NCBI GenBank assembly: GCA_017432305.1
Contig: JAFRJK010000001.1
Coordinates: 62,001-126,000, forward strand
Source of the DNA: Candidatus Saccharimonadota bacterium
GTDB lineage: Bacteria; Patescibacteriota; Saccharimonadia; Saccharimonadales; Saccharimonadaceae
Length of the DNA: 64,000 nucleotides
Reading direction: 5' to 3'
Every line of letters begins with the position of its first letter. Within the stretch, counting starts at the first letter, position 1. The translations under genes and the position numbers were made by a program. The notes beneath the pieces are model-generated. The model saw only the letters and a program-made list of their open reading frames with translations. It was not told the origin of the DNA and did not search any database. Shown here piece by piece: positions 1 through 8,276 of the stretch.

Positions 1-1
1 T

Positions 2-283
2 AATGCTATGGGTGCAGGTGTAGATTACGTCCAAACGTCTTTAAAAACGAAAATTTCAAAATTTTTCAACAAAAATTTCCATAAAAAGTGGCGTGAAGAT
101 ACAAGAAAATACCTCGTCCAGGCCGAACATCTCATCGAGAAAAATCCCGACAAAGAAAACCCCGTCATGGAAAAATTCATTAAAATTTCGAAATATAAAA
201 ACGGTGCTCACCGTGTAATTAGTTTTTATATCAATCACTATCGTACTGAAGATTGGTGGGTGTTAATTGAACGTGGTTTTTAG
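2..283 (+). CDS. C-terminal fragment of an unidentified protein (5' end outside window)
   Basis: The reading frame is open to the left edge and ends at TAG 281-283, so only the last 93 or so residues are present. The fragment is rich in Lys, Phe and Trp, ends in W-W-V-L-I-E-R-G-F and shows no membrane segment. Its position directly before the dTDP-rhamnose genes suggests a glycosyltransferase or another polysaccharide enzyme, but nothing in the fragment proves this. An in-frame ATG lies at position 8, but the frame continues upstream of it, so that ATG is probably internal. Confidence 0.6.
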   Translation, partial: NAMGAGVDYVQTSLKTKISKFFNKNFHKKWREDTRKYLVQAEHLIEKNPDKENPVMEKFIKISKYKNGAHRVISFYINHYRTEDWWVLIERGF

Positions 284-306
284 ACGAAAATACTATCTTT
301 TTATGA

Positions 307-312
307 TATAAT
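307..312 (+). promoter_or_regulatory. -10 box of leaderless promoter for rfbD
   Basis: TATAAT preceded by TATGA (extended -10) lies 9 bp before the rfbD ATG. Transcription would start at or next to the start codon, and no Shine-Dalgarno fits in the gap. The same arrangement recurs before many genes in the window. Confidence 0.6.
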
Positions 313-321
313 TAAAGAGAT

Positions 322-1191
322 ATGAGGATTTTAATCACAGGTGCAAACGGGATGCTTGCGCAATCCGTTAAAGCAAAATTTGAAAAAGAAAACGAGTTAA
401 TTTTAACCGATTCGAAAGAGCTCGACATTACAGATAAAGATGCCGTAATTTCTGAAGTTAGTAAGCTAAAACCGGAACTTATCATAAACTGCGCTGCCTA
501 TACAAACGTTGATGGCGCTGAAGAAAATGTAGAATTATGTGAAAGAGTAAATGCCCTCGGCCCGACAAACCTCGCAATCGTCGCAAAGTTAGTCGACGCT
601 CCGCTCGTTCACATTTCGACTGATTATGTCTTTGGTGGTAATAAACCGATAACTGAAGAATACTCCGAAGATGACGAAAAAGCTCCAGAATCAGTTTACG
701 GGAAAACAAAACTAGCAGGTGAAGTAGGAATTATTAAAAACACCGATAAATTCTATATTTTCCGTACCGCTTGGCTCTACGGTGAAGGAAAAAATTTCGT
801 CCGCACAATGTTAAACGCCGGAAAAACCCATGACGAAGTTACTGTCGTAGATGACCAACACGGTTCTCCGACCTACGCCGAAGATTTAACCTCTATTATT
901 TACGAAGCTATAACGAAAAAAATCCCGTTTGGTATTTATAATTCAACTAACGAAGGTTATACGACTTGGTGCGATTTCACAAAGAAAATTTATGAACTCT
1001 CTAACCTAAAAACGAAAGTTACCGGGATTTCGACCGCAGAATATATGGAGAATGCAAAAAAGCCAGTTGCAAAACGCCCACTAAATTCGAAAATGAGTAA
1101 AGATAAATTAAAATCCGCCGGGATTGATGTCCCGACTTGGGAAGATGCTTTAAAACGTTATTTAGTTAAAGAAGGAGAAATAAATGGCTAG
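322..1191 (+). CDS. rfbD: dTDP-4-dehydrorhamnose reductase
   Basis: A 289-residue short-chain dehydrogenase of the RfbD/RmlD family. It catalyses the last step of dTDP-L-rhamnose synthesis, NAD(P)H-dependent reduction of dTDP-4-dehydro-rhamnose. The N-terminal nucleotide-binding motif I-T-G-A-N-G-M-L is at residues 5-12, and the catalytic Y-x-x-x-K is Y126-K130 (V-Y-G-K-T-K). Length is normal for the family. It opens a four-gene rfb operon and overlaps rfbA by 8 bp. The gene order D-A-C-B differs from the classical B-D-A-C. Confidence 0.95.
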   Translation: MRILITGANGMLAQSVKAKFEKENELILTDSKELDITDKDAVISEVSKLKPELIINCAAYTNVDGAEENVELCERVNALGPTNLAIVAKLVDAPLVHISTDYVFGGNKPITEEYSEDDEKAPESVYGKTKLAGEVGIIKNTDKFYIFRTAWLYGEGKNFVRTMLNAGKTHDEVTVVDDQHGSPTYAEDLTSIIYEAITKKIPFGIYNSTNEGYTTWCDFTKKIYELSNLKTKVTGISTAEYMENAKKPVAKRPLNSKMSKDKLKSAGIDVPTWEDALKRYLVKEGEING

Positions 1192-2062
1192 AAAAGGTAT
1201 TATTCTTGCAGGAGGCTCGGGGACAAGACTTTATCCTCTGACGCTTGCCACTTCAAAACAACTTATGCCGGTTTATGATAAACCAATGATCTATTATCCA
1301 CTTGCCACCTTGATGGATGCTGGAATTCGTGAAGTTTTAGTTATCACCACCCCGCGTGATAATGAAGCATTTAAAAATCTCCTTGGCGACGGTAAAAAAT
1401 GGGGAATGAGAATCGAGTATAAAATTCAAGAGAATCCGAACGGCCTCGCTGAAGCTTTCATTATTGGCGAAGAATTTATCGGAAGCGATAATGTCGTCCT
1501 CATTCTCGGCGATAATCTTTTCTACGGTGAAAGCTTTAAAGAAATTTTAAAGCGCGCCACTTCTCGCGAAGATGAATCGACCATCTTCGGCTATCACGTT
1601 GATGATCCAAGGCGCTATGGCGTTGTCGAAATCGACGAAAGCGGAAAAGCTATCTCCATCGAAGAAAAACCAGAAAATCCAAAGAGTGATTTTGCTGTTC
1701 CTGGACTTTATTTCTACACAAATGACGTAGTTAACATCGCAAAAACGATTCAACCTTCCGACCGTGGAGAACTCGAAATTACCTCTGTTAATGAGGAATA
1801 TATGAAAAATCGCAAGCTCCATGTCGAAAAACTTGGTCGTGGAATTGCTTGGTTTGATACCGGTACTCATGACGCCCTTATTGAAACCTCCCAATTCGTC
1901 CAAACAATTGAAAAGCGCCAAGGTATGCAAATTTGTTGCCCAGACGAAATTGCTTTTGAAAATGGTTGGATTTCTGCCGACGAATTGAAAGTCCTAGCTG
2001 AACCATTTATGAAAACCGACTACGGAAAATTCTTAAAGCGTCTAGCAGATGGGGAAATTTAG
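1184..2062 (+). CDS. rfbA: Glucose-1-phosphate thymidylyltransferase
   Basis: A 292-residue nucleotidyltransferase that makes dTDP-glucose from dTTP and glucose-1-phosphate, the first step towards dTDP-rhamnose. The signature G-G-S-G-T-R-L-Y-P-L-T is at residues 10-20, followed by the conserved K-P-M-I-Y-Y-P segment. Length matches RmlA. The start codon overlaps the end of rfbD and is preceded by GAAGGAGA, so translation is probably coupled. Confidence 0.96.
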   Translation: MARKGIILAGGSGTRLYPLTLATSKQLMPVYDKPMIYYPLATLMDAGIREVLVITTPRDNEAFKNLLGDGKKWGMRIEYKIQENPNGLAEAFIIGEEFIGSDNVVLILGDNLFYGESFKEILKRATSREDESTIFGYHVDDPRRYGVVEIDESGKAISIEEKPENPKSDFAVPGLYFYTNDVVNIAKTIQPSDRGELEITSVNEEYMKNRKLHVEKLGRGIAWFDTGTHDALIETSQFVQTIEKRQGMQICCPDEIAFENGWISADELKVLAEPFMKTDYGKFLKRLADGEI

Positions 2063-2063
2063 G

Positions 2064-2615
2064 ATGGGAAAATTTATTAAAAAAGAAACTGGGATTGAAG
2101 GACTTTTTGTAATTGAACCGACCGTCTATAGTGACGAGCGTGGATACTTTATGGAAACTTACGTTAAAAAAGATTTTGTTGAGCTTGGAATTGATACCGA
2201 ATTCGTCCAAGACAACCAATCAAAGTCGAAAAAAGGCGTTCTCCGCGGCCTTCATTACCAAATAGACTATCCGCAATCTAAGCTTGTCCGTGTCATTTCT
2301 GGCGAAGTTTATGATGTTGCAGTCGACCTTCGTGAAGGCTCTGAAACTTATGGGAAATACTTTGGCGAGATTCTCTCAGCCGAAAATAAGAAACAATTTT
2401 TCATTCCGAAAGGGTTCGCCCATGGGTTCTTAGTTTTATCTGATGAAGCTGAATTCGTCTATAAAGTTGACGATTTTTATCATCCAAACGACGAAGGTGG
2501 AATTATCTATAACGATGAAACTATCAATATAGATTGGCCACTTGATCGAGTTGAAAACCTAATTCTATCTGAAAAAGATCAAAAATGGCCTACTTTAAAC
2601 GAAAGGAATAAATAA
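2064..2615 (+). CDS. rfbC: dTDP-4-dehydrorhamnose 3,5-epimerase
   Basis: A 183-residue RmlC cupin enzyme that epimerises C3 and C5 of dTDP-4-dehydro-6-deoxyglucose. R-G-L-H-Y-Q with catalytic His64 and the F-I-P-x-G-F-A-H-G-F segment are diagnostic. I chose ATG 2064, one base after the rfbA stop, because it gives the family's usual length. An in-frame ATG at 2049 would add five residues and overlap rfbA. The stop shares one base with the rfbB start (TAATG). Confidence 0.94.
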   Translation: MGKFIKKETGIEGLFVIEPTVYSDERGYFMETYVKKDFVELGIDTEFVQDNQSKSKKGVLRGLHYQIDYPQSKLVRVISGEVYDVAVDLREGSETYGKYFGEILSAENKKQFFIPKGFAHGFLVLSDEAEFVYKVDDFYHPNDEGGIIYNDETINIDWPLDRVENLILSEKDQKWPTLNERNK

Positions 2616-3658
2616 TGCAGAATATTTTAGTTACTGGCGCCGCAGGATTTATTGGTAGTAATTTCGTCCAATTTTTTGCGAATAAATATCCCGATTATAA
2701 AATTGTTGTCTTAGATAAGTTAACTTACGCTGGGAATATCCATAATCTCGATCCAACTATCGATAAAATTAAATTCATTAAAGGCGATATTTGTGATCGT
2801 GAACTCGTTGAAAAAATCTTCAAAGAAGAGGAAATCAACGGTGTAATCCACTTTGCTGCTGAATCCCACGTTGACAATTCGATTAAGACTCCTTTTGTCT
2901 TTACTGAAACCAACGTTCTCGGTACTCACGTTCTCCTTGACGTTGCAAAGAATATCTGGGGTGAAGGAAGTAAAAACAAATTCGTCCACATCTCGACCGA
3001 TGAAGTTTTTGGAACTCTAGAACAAATCCCTGAAGAAATCGCGAAAAAAATCGAAGAAGACCAAGTTAAAGCGATTCTCGAGATGAGCGATGAAGAACGA
3101 AAAAAATATTATTTCTATGAAGAGCGTCAAATCGCCCCAAACAGCCCTTATTCTGCTTCTAAGGCTGGCTCCGATATGATTGCACGCGCTTACTTTGAGA
3201 CCTTTAAGATGAACGTAAATATCACGAACTGCTCGAATAATTACGGTCCATATCAACACAAAGAAAAACTTATTCCGAACACAATTAATCTCGCTCTTCA
3301 AGATAAGAAAGTCCCAGTTTATGGTGTTGGTGCAAACGTCCGCGACTGGCTCTTCGTTCTCGATCATTGCAAGGCTATCGACCTCGTTTATCACAACGCA
3401 AAAGCCGGCGAACGTTATTGTATTGGTGGCCACAACGAAAAACACAACATCGATATTGTAAAACTTATTCTAAAACACCTCGGAAAGAGCGAAGATCTAA
3501 TCGAATTCGTCACCGACCGTAAGGGCCATGACCTCCGCTACGCAATTGATCCAACTAAAATTGGCAACGATCTCGGCTGGAAACCAGAGACAAAATTCGA
3601 AGATGGGATTATTAAAACTATCGATTGGTACCTTAAACACCGCGAGTGGTTAGATTAG
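2615..3658 (+). CDS. rfbB: dTDP-glucose 4,6-dehydratase
   Basis: A 347-residue extended SDR enzyme that makes dTDP-4-dehydro-6-deoxy-D-glucose. The NAD motif G-A-A-G-F-I-G is at residues 8-14, S-T-D-E-V-F-G with catalytic D129-E130 follows, and Y179-x-x-x-K183 completes the site. An acidic, Lys-rich insertion of roughly 25 residues lies between the DE motif and the YxxxK motif, longer than in typical RmlB. It is the last gene of the rfb operon and is translationally coupled to rfbC. Confidence 0.95.
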   Translation: MQNILVTGAAGFIGSNFVQFFANKYPDYKIVVLDKLTYAGNIHNLDPTIDKIKFIKGDICDRELVEKIFKEEEINGVIHFAAESHVDNSIKTPFVFTETNVLGTHVLLDVAKNIWGEGSKNKFVHISTDEVFGTLEQIPEEIAKKIEEDQVKAILEMSDEERKKYYFYEERQIAPNSPYSASKAGSDMIARAYFETFKMNVNITNCSNNYGPYQHKEKLIPNTINLALQDKKVPVYGVGANVRDWLFVLDHCKAIDLVYHNAKAGERYCIGGHNEKHNIDIVKLILKHLGKSEDLIEFVTDRKGHDLRYAIDPTKIGNDLGWKPETKFEDGIIKTIDWYLKHREWLD

Positions 3659-3684
3659 CTCTTGTTAAAATAGCGAAAATGTGA

Positions 3685-3690
3685 TAAAAT
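3685..3690 (+). promoter_or_regulatory. -10 box of rpmG promoter
   Basis: TAAAAT preceded by TGTGA lies 10 bp before the rpmG ATG. A separate transcription start within the polysaccharide locus is consistent with a ribosomal gene embedded there. Confidence 0.45.
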
Positions 3691-3700
3691 AAAGGTAATT

Positions 3701-3910
3701 ATGGCAAAGAAGAATAATACTAAGCGAAAACTCGTCGGCCTCGTTTCTGAGGAATCTGGTGTTCGTTGCTACTACACGAAGAAAAACACCATGAATACCC
3801 CAGATAAGCTAAGTCTTAAGAAATATGACCCAGTGCTTCGAAAACACGTCGTCTTTACTGAGACAAAGAAAAACCTCGGTCGTAACGAAGTTAAAGAAAA
3901 GAAACGTTAA
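3701..3910 (+). CDS. rpmG: 50S ribosomal protein L33
   Basis: A 69-residue basic protein. The segment [22 protein letters not shown] matches the L33 core (K-N-T-x-D-x-L-E-L-K-K-Y-D-P-x-x-R-K-H). The two CxxC zinc knuckles of C+ type L33 are absent; one Cys remains (G-V-R-C-Y-Y), so this is a C- (zinc-independent) form. A basic C-terminal tail of about 15 residues extends past the usual end. A strong intrinsic terminator follows immediately. Confidence 0.85.
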   Translation: MAKKNNTKRKLVGLVSEESGVRCYYTKKNTMNTPDKLSLKKYDPVLRKHVVFTETKKNLGRNEVKEKKR

Positions 3911-3936
3911 AATAGCCCCGCGAGGGGCTATTTTTT
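3910..3936 (+). terminator. Intrinsic terminator after rpmG
   Basis: The stem AATAGCCCC / GGGGCTATT with a GCGA-type loop is followed by six T. It starts at the rpmG stop codon. Confidence 0.9.
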
Positions 3937-3959
3937 ACCTTAAGTGGAATTTAATATGA

Positions 3960-3965
3960 TATAAT
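3960..3965 (+). promoter_or_regulatory. -10 box of leaderless promoter
   Basis: TATAAT in the context ATATGATATAAT lies 8 bp before the ATG at 3974. There is no Shine-Dalgarno in between. Confidence 0.6.
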
Positions 3966-3973
3966 GAGGCTAG

Positions 3974-4813
3974 ATGAGAAGTGTGGAAATAATCATCGCT
4001 ACCCATAAAAACTACGACTTTCCTAAGGAAAAGTCTTATTTACCGTTGCAAGTAGGGGCAGCGAACACCGAAAACGATCTAGGAATAGAAAAGGATAATA
4101 CCTATGACAATATTTCCTCAAAAAATCCTTATTTCTGCGAATTAACGGGACTTTATTGGGCCTGGAAGAACGTTAATGCCGATTATGTTGGTCTCGTCCA
4201 CTATCGCCGTCATTTCACCTTGCGTTCGGGAAAAATTAAGCAAGCTGAACGCCTAAAATCTGCTCTTTCCGATATTGAAATTACAGATTTAATCGGTGAC
4301 TATGATTTAATTCTCCCGAAAAAGCGAAATTATTACATCGAAACTCTCTATTCTCATTATGAACACACCCTATTTGTCGCTCCACTTTTAAAAACTCGTG
4401 AAATTATTGAAAAACTATACCCTGAATACCTTGAAGAATTCGACCGCTTAAAAGTCCGAAAATCCGCTCATATGTTTAATATGCTAATTGCGAAAAAAGA
4501 GATTTTAAATGATTATTGTTCTTGGCTATTTAATATTCTCTTTACTCTAGAAGAAGAAATCAAAGAAGATCCCGAATTTGTCGCTGACTACGACCAATTC
4601 CACGCTCGTTTTTACGGTCGCATTTCTGAACTTTTATTTGATGTTTGGCTCTACACAAAATATCCAAGTTTAAGGAATTCTGAACTCTCCGACGATGAGA
4701 TAAGAGTAAAAGAACTTCGCGTTATTGATATTGAAAACGTAAATTGGCTGAAAAAAGGCACGAGTTTTCTACTCGCAAAATATGGAAAGAAGAAGTATGG
4801 TAAAAGTTTCTAG
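3974..4813 (+). CDS. DUF4422 family glycosyltransferase
   Basis: A 279-residue protein with the DUF4422 hallmarks: an N-terminal I-I-I-A-T-H-K strand, L-P-L-Q-V-G-A with D-N-I-S near residue 45, the E-L-T-G-L-Y-W-A-W-K-N segment, and V-G-L-V-H-Y-R-R-H-F near residue 80. Members are polysaccharide-locus proteins often annotated as exopolysaccharide glycosyltransferases. The exact sugar transferred cannot be read from sequence. It stands 5' of another glycosyltransferase, with a 21-bp gap carrying AAAGGAGGA. Confidence 0.85.
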   Translation: MRSVEIIIATHKNYDFPKEKSYLPLQVGAANTENDLGIEKDNTYDNISSKNPYFCELTGLYWAWKNVNADYVGLVHYRRHFTLRSGKIKQAERLKSALSDIEITDLIGDYDLILPKKRNYYIETLYSHYEHTLFVAPLLKTREIIEKLYPEYLEEFDRLKVRKSAHMFNMLIAKKEILNDYCSWLFNILFTLEEEIKEDPEFVADYDQFHARFYGRISELLFDVWLYTKYPSLRNSELSDDEIRVKELRVIDIENVNWLKKGTSFLLAKYGKKKYGKSF

Positions 4814-4834
4814 CGCTAAAAGAAAGGAGGAAAA

Positions 4835-5830
4835 ATGAAGAGTGAGAACGAGCTCATCTCAATCATTATTCCAGTCTATAACGTGCGGCCTTACATCGCG
4901 CGTTGTTTAGACAGCGTTATCAAACAAACATATAAAAATCTCGAAATCATCATTATCGACGATGGCTCGACTGATGGTTCCGCCAAAATCTGCGATGAAT
5001 ACACCGAGAAAGACAGTCGTATTCGCGTTATCCACCGCGGTAACGAAGGCGTGAGTTCCGCTAGAAACCTCGGCAAGGAAATCGCAACCGGACGTTGGCT
5101 TTCATTTGTTGACGCCGACGATACAATCGAGCCGGAGTTTTGCGAGGAAATGCTCCGTTGTGCAAACGACAAATGCGTTGATTATGTCTGTTCAGGTTAT
5201 AAACGCATCTTTCCGCACGGTTCAGAAGCTTATAATACCTCGTTCAAACGTAAAGTTTTAAAGAAAAACGAATTCATCTATTGTCTTTTAAACGTCCAAT
5301 TTGGCTATGGCTTTGTCCATATGAAACTCATTAAGGCTAATATTGCAAAGCTCGTTACTTTTGATAAAAATCTCGAGGTCGGCGAAGACGCACTCTATAA
5401 TCTTGAAATTGCCGATAAAATTCCAGAGGTCGCAATTCTCGAAAAACCGCTTTATAACTACTACGCAACCTCAAACTCTGTCGTCAAACGTTGGGATAAG
5501 CACTATATTGAAAAATATCGTAAAGCTGTCGAAGAAATCAAGTCCTACATAGAAGGGAAATACGGGAAAGAATACGAAGCTGACGTTGAAAACTTTATCA
5601 CTTATCATGCTTTTCTAATCCTCGTAAATTATTGTTGCCACGATAAAAATAAACATCGCCTTGATTCCTTGAAAAAACTCCTCGATATTGAAATATTTAG
5701 AGAAGCAATTGATACTTCATCTTATAAGAACCTAAGATTTAGCCGCCGTATCACGCTTTATTGCATGAAACACCGTCGTCTAAAACTCTGTATTTTTATC
5801 GGTCGACTTCGCCAATTTATGCTTAAATAA
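4835..5830 (+). CDS. Family 2 glycosyltransferase
   Basis: A 331-residue GT-A fold enzyme. The N-terminus has S-I-I-I-P-V-Y-N-V, then I-I-I-D-D-G-S-T-D-G-S and the D-A-D-D metal-binding motif (F-V-D-A-D-D), all typical of GT2 enzymes such as EpsJ. The C-terminal third is basic and probably contacts the membrane or acceptor lipid. The ribosome binding site AAAGGAGGA lies directly before the ATG. Its role is probably assembly of the rhamnose-containing surface polysaccharide repeat; donor and acceptor are unknown. Confidence 0.9.
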   Translation: MKSENELISIIIPVYNVRPYIARCLDSVIKQTYKNLEIIIIDDGSTDGSAKICDEYTEKDSRIRVIHRGNEGVSSARNLGKEIATGRWLSFVDADDTIEPEFCEEMLRCANDKCVDYVCSGYKRIFPHGSEAYNTSFKRKVLKKNEFIYCLLNVQFGYGFVHMKLIKANIAKLVTFDKNLEVGEDALYNLEIADKIPEVAILEKPLYNYYATSNSVVKRWDKHYIEKYRKAVEEIKSYIEGKYGKEYEADVENFITYHAFLILVNYCCHDKNKHRLDSLKKLLDIEIFREAIDTSSYKNLRFSRRITLYCMKHRRLKLCIFIGRLRQFMLK

Positions 5831-5843
5831 CCCTAAAAAGTGG

Positions 5844-5849
5844 TATAAT
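5844..5849 (+). promoter_or_regulatory. -10 box of leaderless promoter, GTG-start gene
   Basis: TATAAT after GTGG lies 6 bp before the GTG start at 5856. This supports GTG as the true start of the polymerase-transferase fusion. Confidence 0.55.
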
Positions 5850-5855
5850 AAAAGA

Positions 5856-8276
5856 GTGAAGAAATTAAAAAAACATTTTCCGAAATGGCTAAATTCTGAG
5901 TTATTTTTTTACATCGGAGCTGCTCTACTACCGTTCGAAAATTTCTTTTTTGCGCCAAGCAAGGGTTGGGCGACGCTCTCTCCGCTTCTTTTTGCGGTCT
6001 ATCTTGTCTTAAATTTCAAATTAATCTCCCGTTTTGTCGTTCGCTATTATAAAATTTTCATTTTCTTTATTGTTGCAATTATTCTCGGCTCGATTACTGG
6101 TTTTATCTATAATGTGAATTATAGTGATTATTTTGGTAGCTTTATCCCGCTTTTCCTCGGCGCAACTTGTCTTCTATCTTTCTCAATCTTCTATTCTAAA
6201 ACTAAGCGCCTAGATAAAATTATTAGCGTGCTTGTTGTGTCCTATAGTATTTGTCTCGTACTTGGGTTATTTGAATTTCTCTCAGTTAAACTTGGGAATT
6301 ACACTTTCTCGAACATGATAAAAGCCCTTTCCGCAAGAGATTACATTGGCCTTGGGCGTGTCCAATTTTGGTTCACAGAGCCAAGTTTCGTTGGAATGCA
6401 CCTATTTGGCGTCTTACTACCGCTCTACTTCCTCTCTCGCCGAAAAGACTTACTCTTTATCCTTACCGCCTTTGCTGCTTCTGCAATCGCTTTTCAATCT
6501 GGCGTCCGCGTCACAATCGATATCTTAATCGTTCTAATTCTTTTCTCATTGTTCCTTATTTTAAGACATAATAAAGCGAAATTTATTCCTCTAATCCTAC
6601 TTATTTTAGGCCTCGGTTTTAGCTTTGCTTATAATTCTAATTACCGCATCCAACAAATCGTCAACCAAGGCGTCTACGCTGACGGTTCGCTCGCCTCTCG
6701 CTATTTTAGAGTTGAATCGAGCGTAATCGGTTACAAAAACACCTTCCCGGCACTTTTCGCAGGCTTCGGGCTTGGCAACTCAATTTATCCGATGCGTTCT
6801 GGTTACGATGAGGCAGCCGAACACTACGATAACGAATATATTAAAGAAGTTGAAGAAATTGGTAGTCTTAATGCTTCTGGCGATAGCATCTCTTATAGCC
6901 TCTACACTCGTTTCATTTCGGAATTTGGACTAATCATGACTATAATTGCCATAATCTATCTAGTTAGCATTACGGACCGTAGCACCTTCCCACAAAAATG
7001 GCTTTATTTCTCAATCGTCCTCTATCTCTATCTCCAATTTGAATCACTCGGTTTTTACGCAATTTGGCTCTTTATCATCGTGATGTTAAATACTCGTGGC
7101 GATCTCAGCTTCTTTGAGCGTCGTAAATTAAAAAGGCATCTAGAAAACGCCGAAAAAGATAGACCTCGTCGAGTTTTAGTCTTTGGAATTACCGATAAAT
7201 CTGGTGGTGTTGAAAGCGTAATCATGAACTACTACCGTAATATCGACCGAGAAAAACTCCAATTTGATTTCCTTTGTAACACTGAGAAAGTTGCCTACGA
7301 AGACGAAATAAAATCTCTCGGCGGAAAAATCTATAAAATCCCTGCTCGCTCAAAAAACCTTGCATCTTACTATAAAAACTTAAAAGCCTTCTTTAAGGAG
7401 CATGCTAAAGATTATGATATTTTCTGGATGAACGTTTGCAGTCTTGCTAATATTGACTACCTAAAATTCGCAAAACGTTATGGGATTTCTCGTCGCATCA
7501 TCCATAGCCACAATTCTAAAAATATGGATTCTGAGATTCGTGGCCTTATTCATAAAATTAATCGCATTAATATCGATGACTACGCAACTGATTTTTGGAC
7601 CTGTTCCGATACTTCCGCTGATTGGTTCTATATTGATATAGATAAAACAAAAATTAAGAAAGTTAAAAACGCCTTTGATCTAGAAAAATTTGAATATTCT
7701 AAAAAATCTCGCGAAGCTTTTAGAAAGTCTTATAACTTAAAAGATGAAAAAGTTATTTTAAATGTCGGCCGTCTAACCTTCCAAAAGAATCAAGAATTTA
7801 TCCTTGAAATTGTTCCAGAACTTATGAAAAAGGTAAAAAATGTCAAAGTTCTTCTTGCTGGAACTGGCGAAGATAAAGAAAAATTAGAATCTCTAATTAA
7901 AAATAAAGGTCTAGAAAAGACTGTCGAATTAACTGGCGAAATTGGGAACGTTCCAGAAGCCCTTTCTGGTGCTGATATATTCCTCTTTCCGTCGAAATTT
8001 GAAGGCTCCCCAGTTGCGCTCTATGAAGCTGAAGCGAGCGCTATCCCAACCGTAGCTTCGAAAGAGTCTTATACCGAAGACCGAAAATTAAGTGATTCAA
8101 TTACTTTTCTCACACTAAAAACTCCAAGCTCAAAATGGGCTGACACTATTGCGCTTAAACTCCGTGAAAGTGCTAAAAAAGAACGTGATTCTAAAGAAAA
8201 TACCGAATACCTCGAAAAATCTGGCTTTGGAATTAAAACTGCCGCAAAATTACTTGAAGAGGAGTTCTTAAAATGA
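5856..8276 (+). CDS. Fused O-antigen polymerase-like membrane protein and GT4 glycosyltransferase
   Basis: An 806-residue two-part protein. Residues 1 to about 420 hold ten or more hydrophobic segments with a large hydrophilic loop (about 265-345), the topology of Wzy/O-antigen ligase-polymerase proteins. Residues from about 440 on form a GT-B GT4 enzyme, with V-F-G-I-T-D-K-S-G-G-V-E-S at its start, I-L-N-V-G-R-L-T-F-Q-K-N, and the acceptor motif F-P-S-K-F-E-G-S-P-V-A-L-Y-E-A-E. Such activities are normally separate proteins. The start is GTG, set by a -10 box 6 bp upstream. The stop overlaps the flippase start (ATGA). Polymerase versus ligase is undecided. Confidence 0.8.
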   Translation: MKKLKKHFPKWLNSELFFYIGAALLPFENFFFAPSKGWATLSPLLFAVYLVLNFKLISRFVVRYYKIFIFFIVAIILGSITGFIYNVNYSDYFGSFIPLFLGATCLLSFSIFYSKTKRLDKIISVLVVSYSICLVLGLFEFLSVKLGNYTFSNMIKALSARDYIGLGRVQFWFTEPSFVGMHLFGVLLPLYFLSRRKDLLFILTAFAASAIAFQSGVRVTIDILIVLILFSLFLILRHNKAKFIPLILLILGLGFSFAYNSNYRIQQIVNQGVYADGSLASRYFRVESSVIGYKNTFPALFAGFGLGNSIYPMRSGYDEAAEHYDNEYIKEVEEIGSLNASGDSISYSLYTRFISEFGLIMTIIAIIYLVSITDRSTFPQKWLYFSIVLYLYLQFESLGFYAIWLFIIVMLNTRGDLSFFERRKLKRHLENAEKDRPRRVLVFGITDKSGGVESVIMNYYRNIDREKLQFDFLCNTEKVAYEDEIKSLGGKIYKIPARSKNLASYYKNLKAFFKEHAKDYDIFWMNVCSLANIDYLKFAKRYGISRRIIHSHNSKNMDSEIRGLIHKINRINIDDYATDFWTCSDTSADWFYIDIDKTKIKKVKNAFDLEKFEYSKKSREAFRKSYNLKDEKVILNVGRLTFQKNQEFILEIVPELMKKVKNVKVLLAGTGEDKEKLESLIKNKGLEKTVELTGEIGNVPEALSGADIFLFPSKFEGSPVALYEAEASAIPTVASKESYTEDRKLSDSITFLTLKTPSSKWADTIALKLRESAKKERDSKENTEYLEKSGFGIKTAAKLLEEEFLK

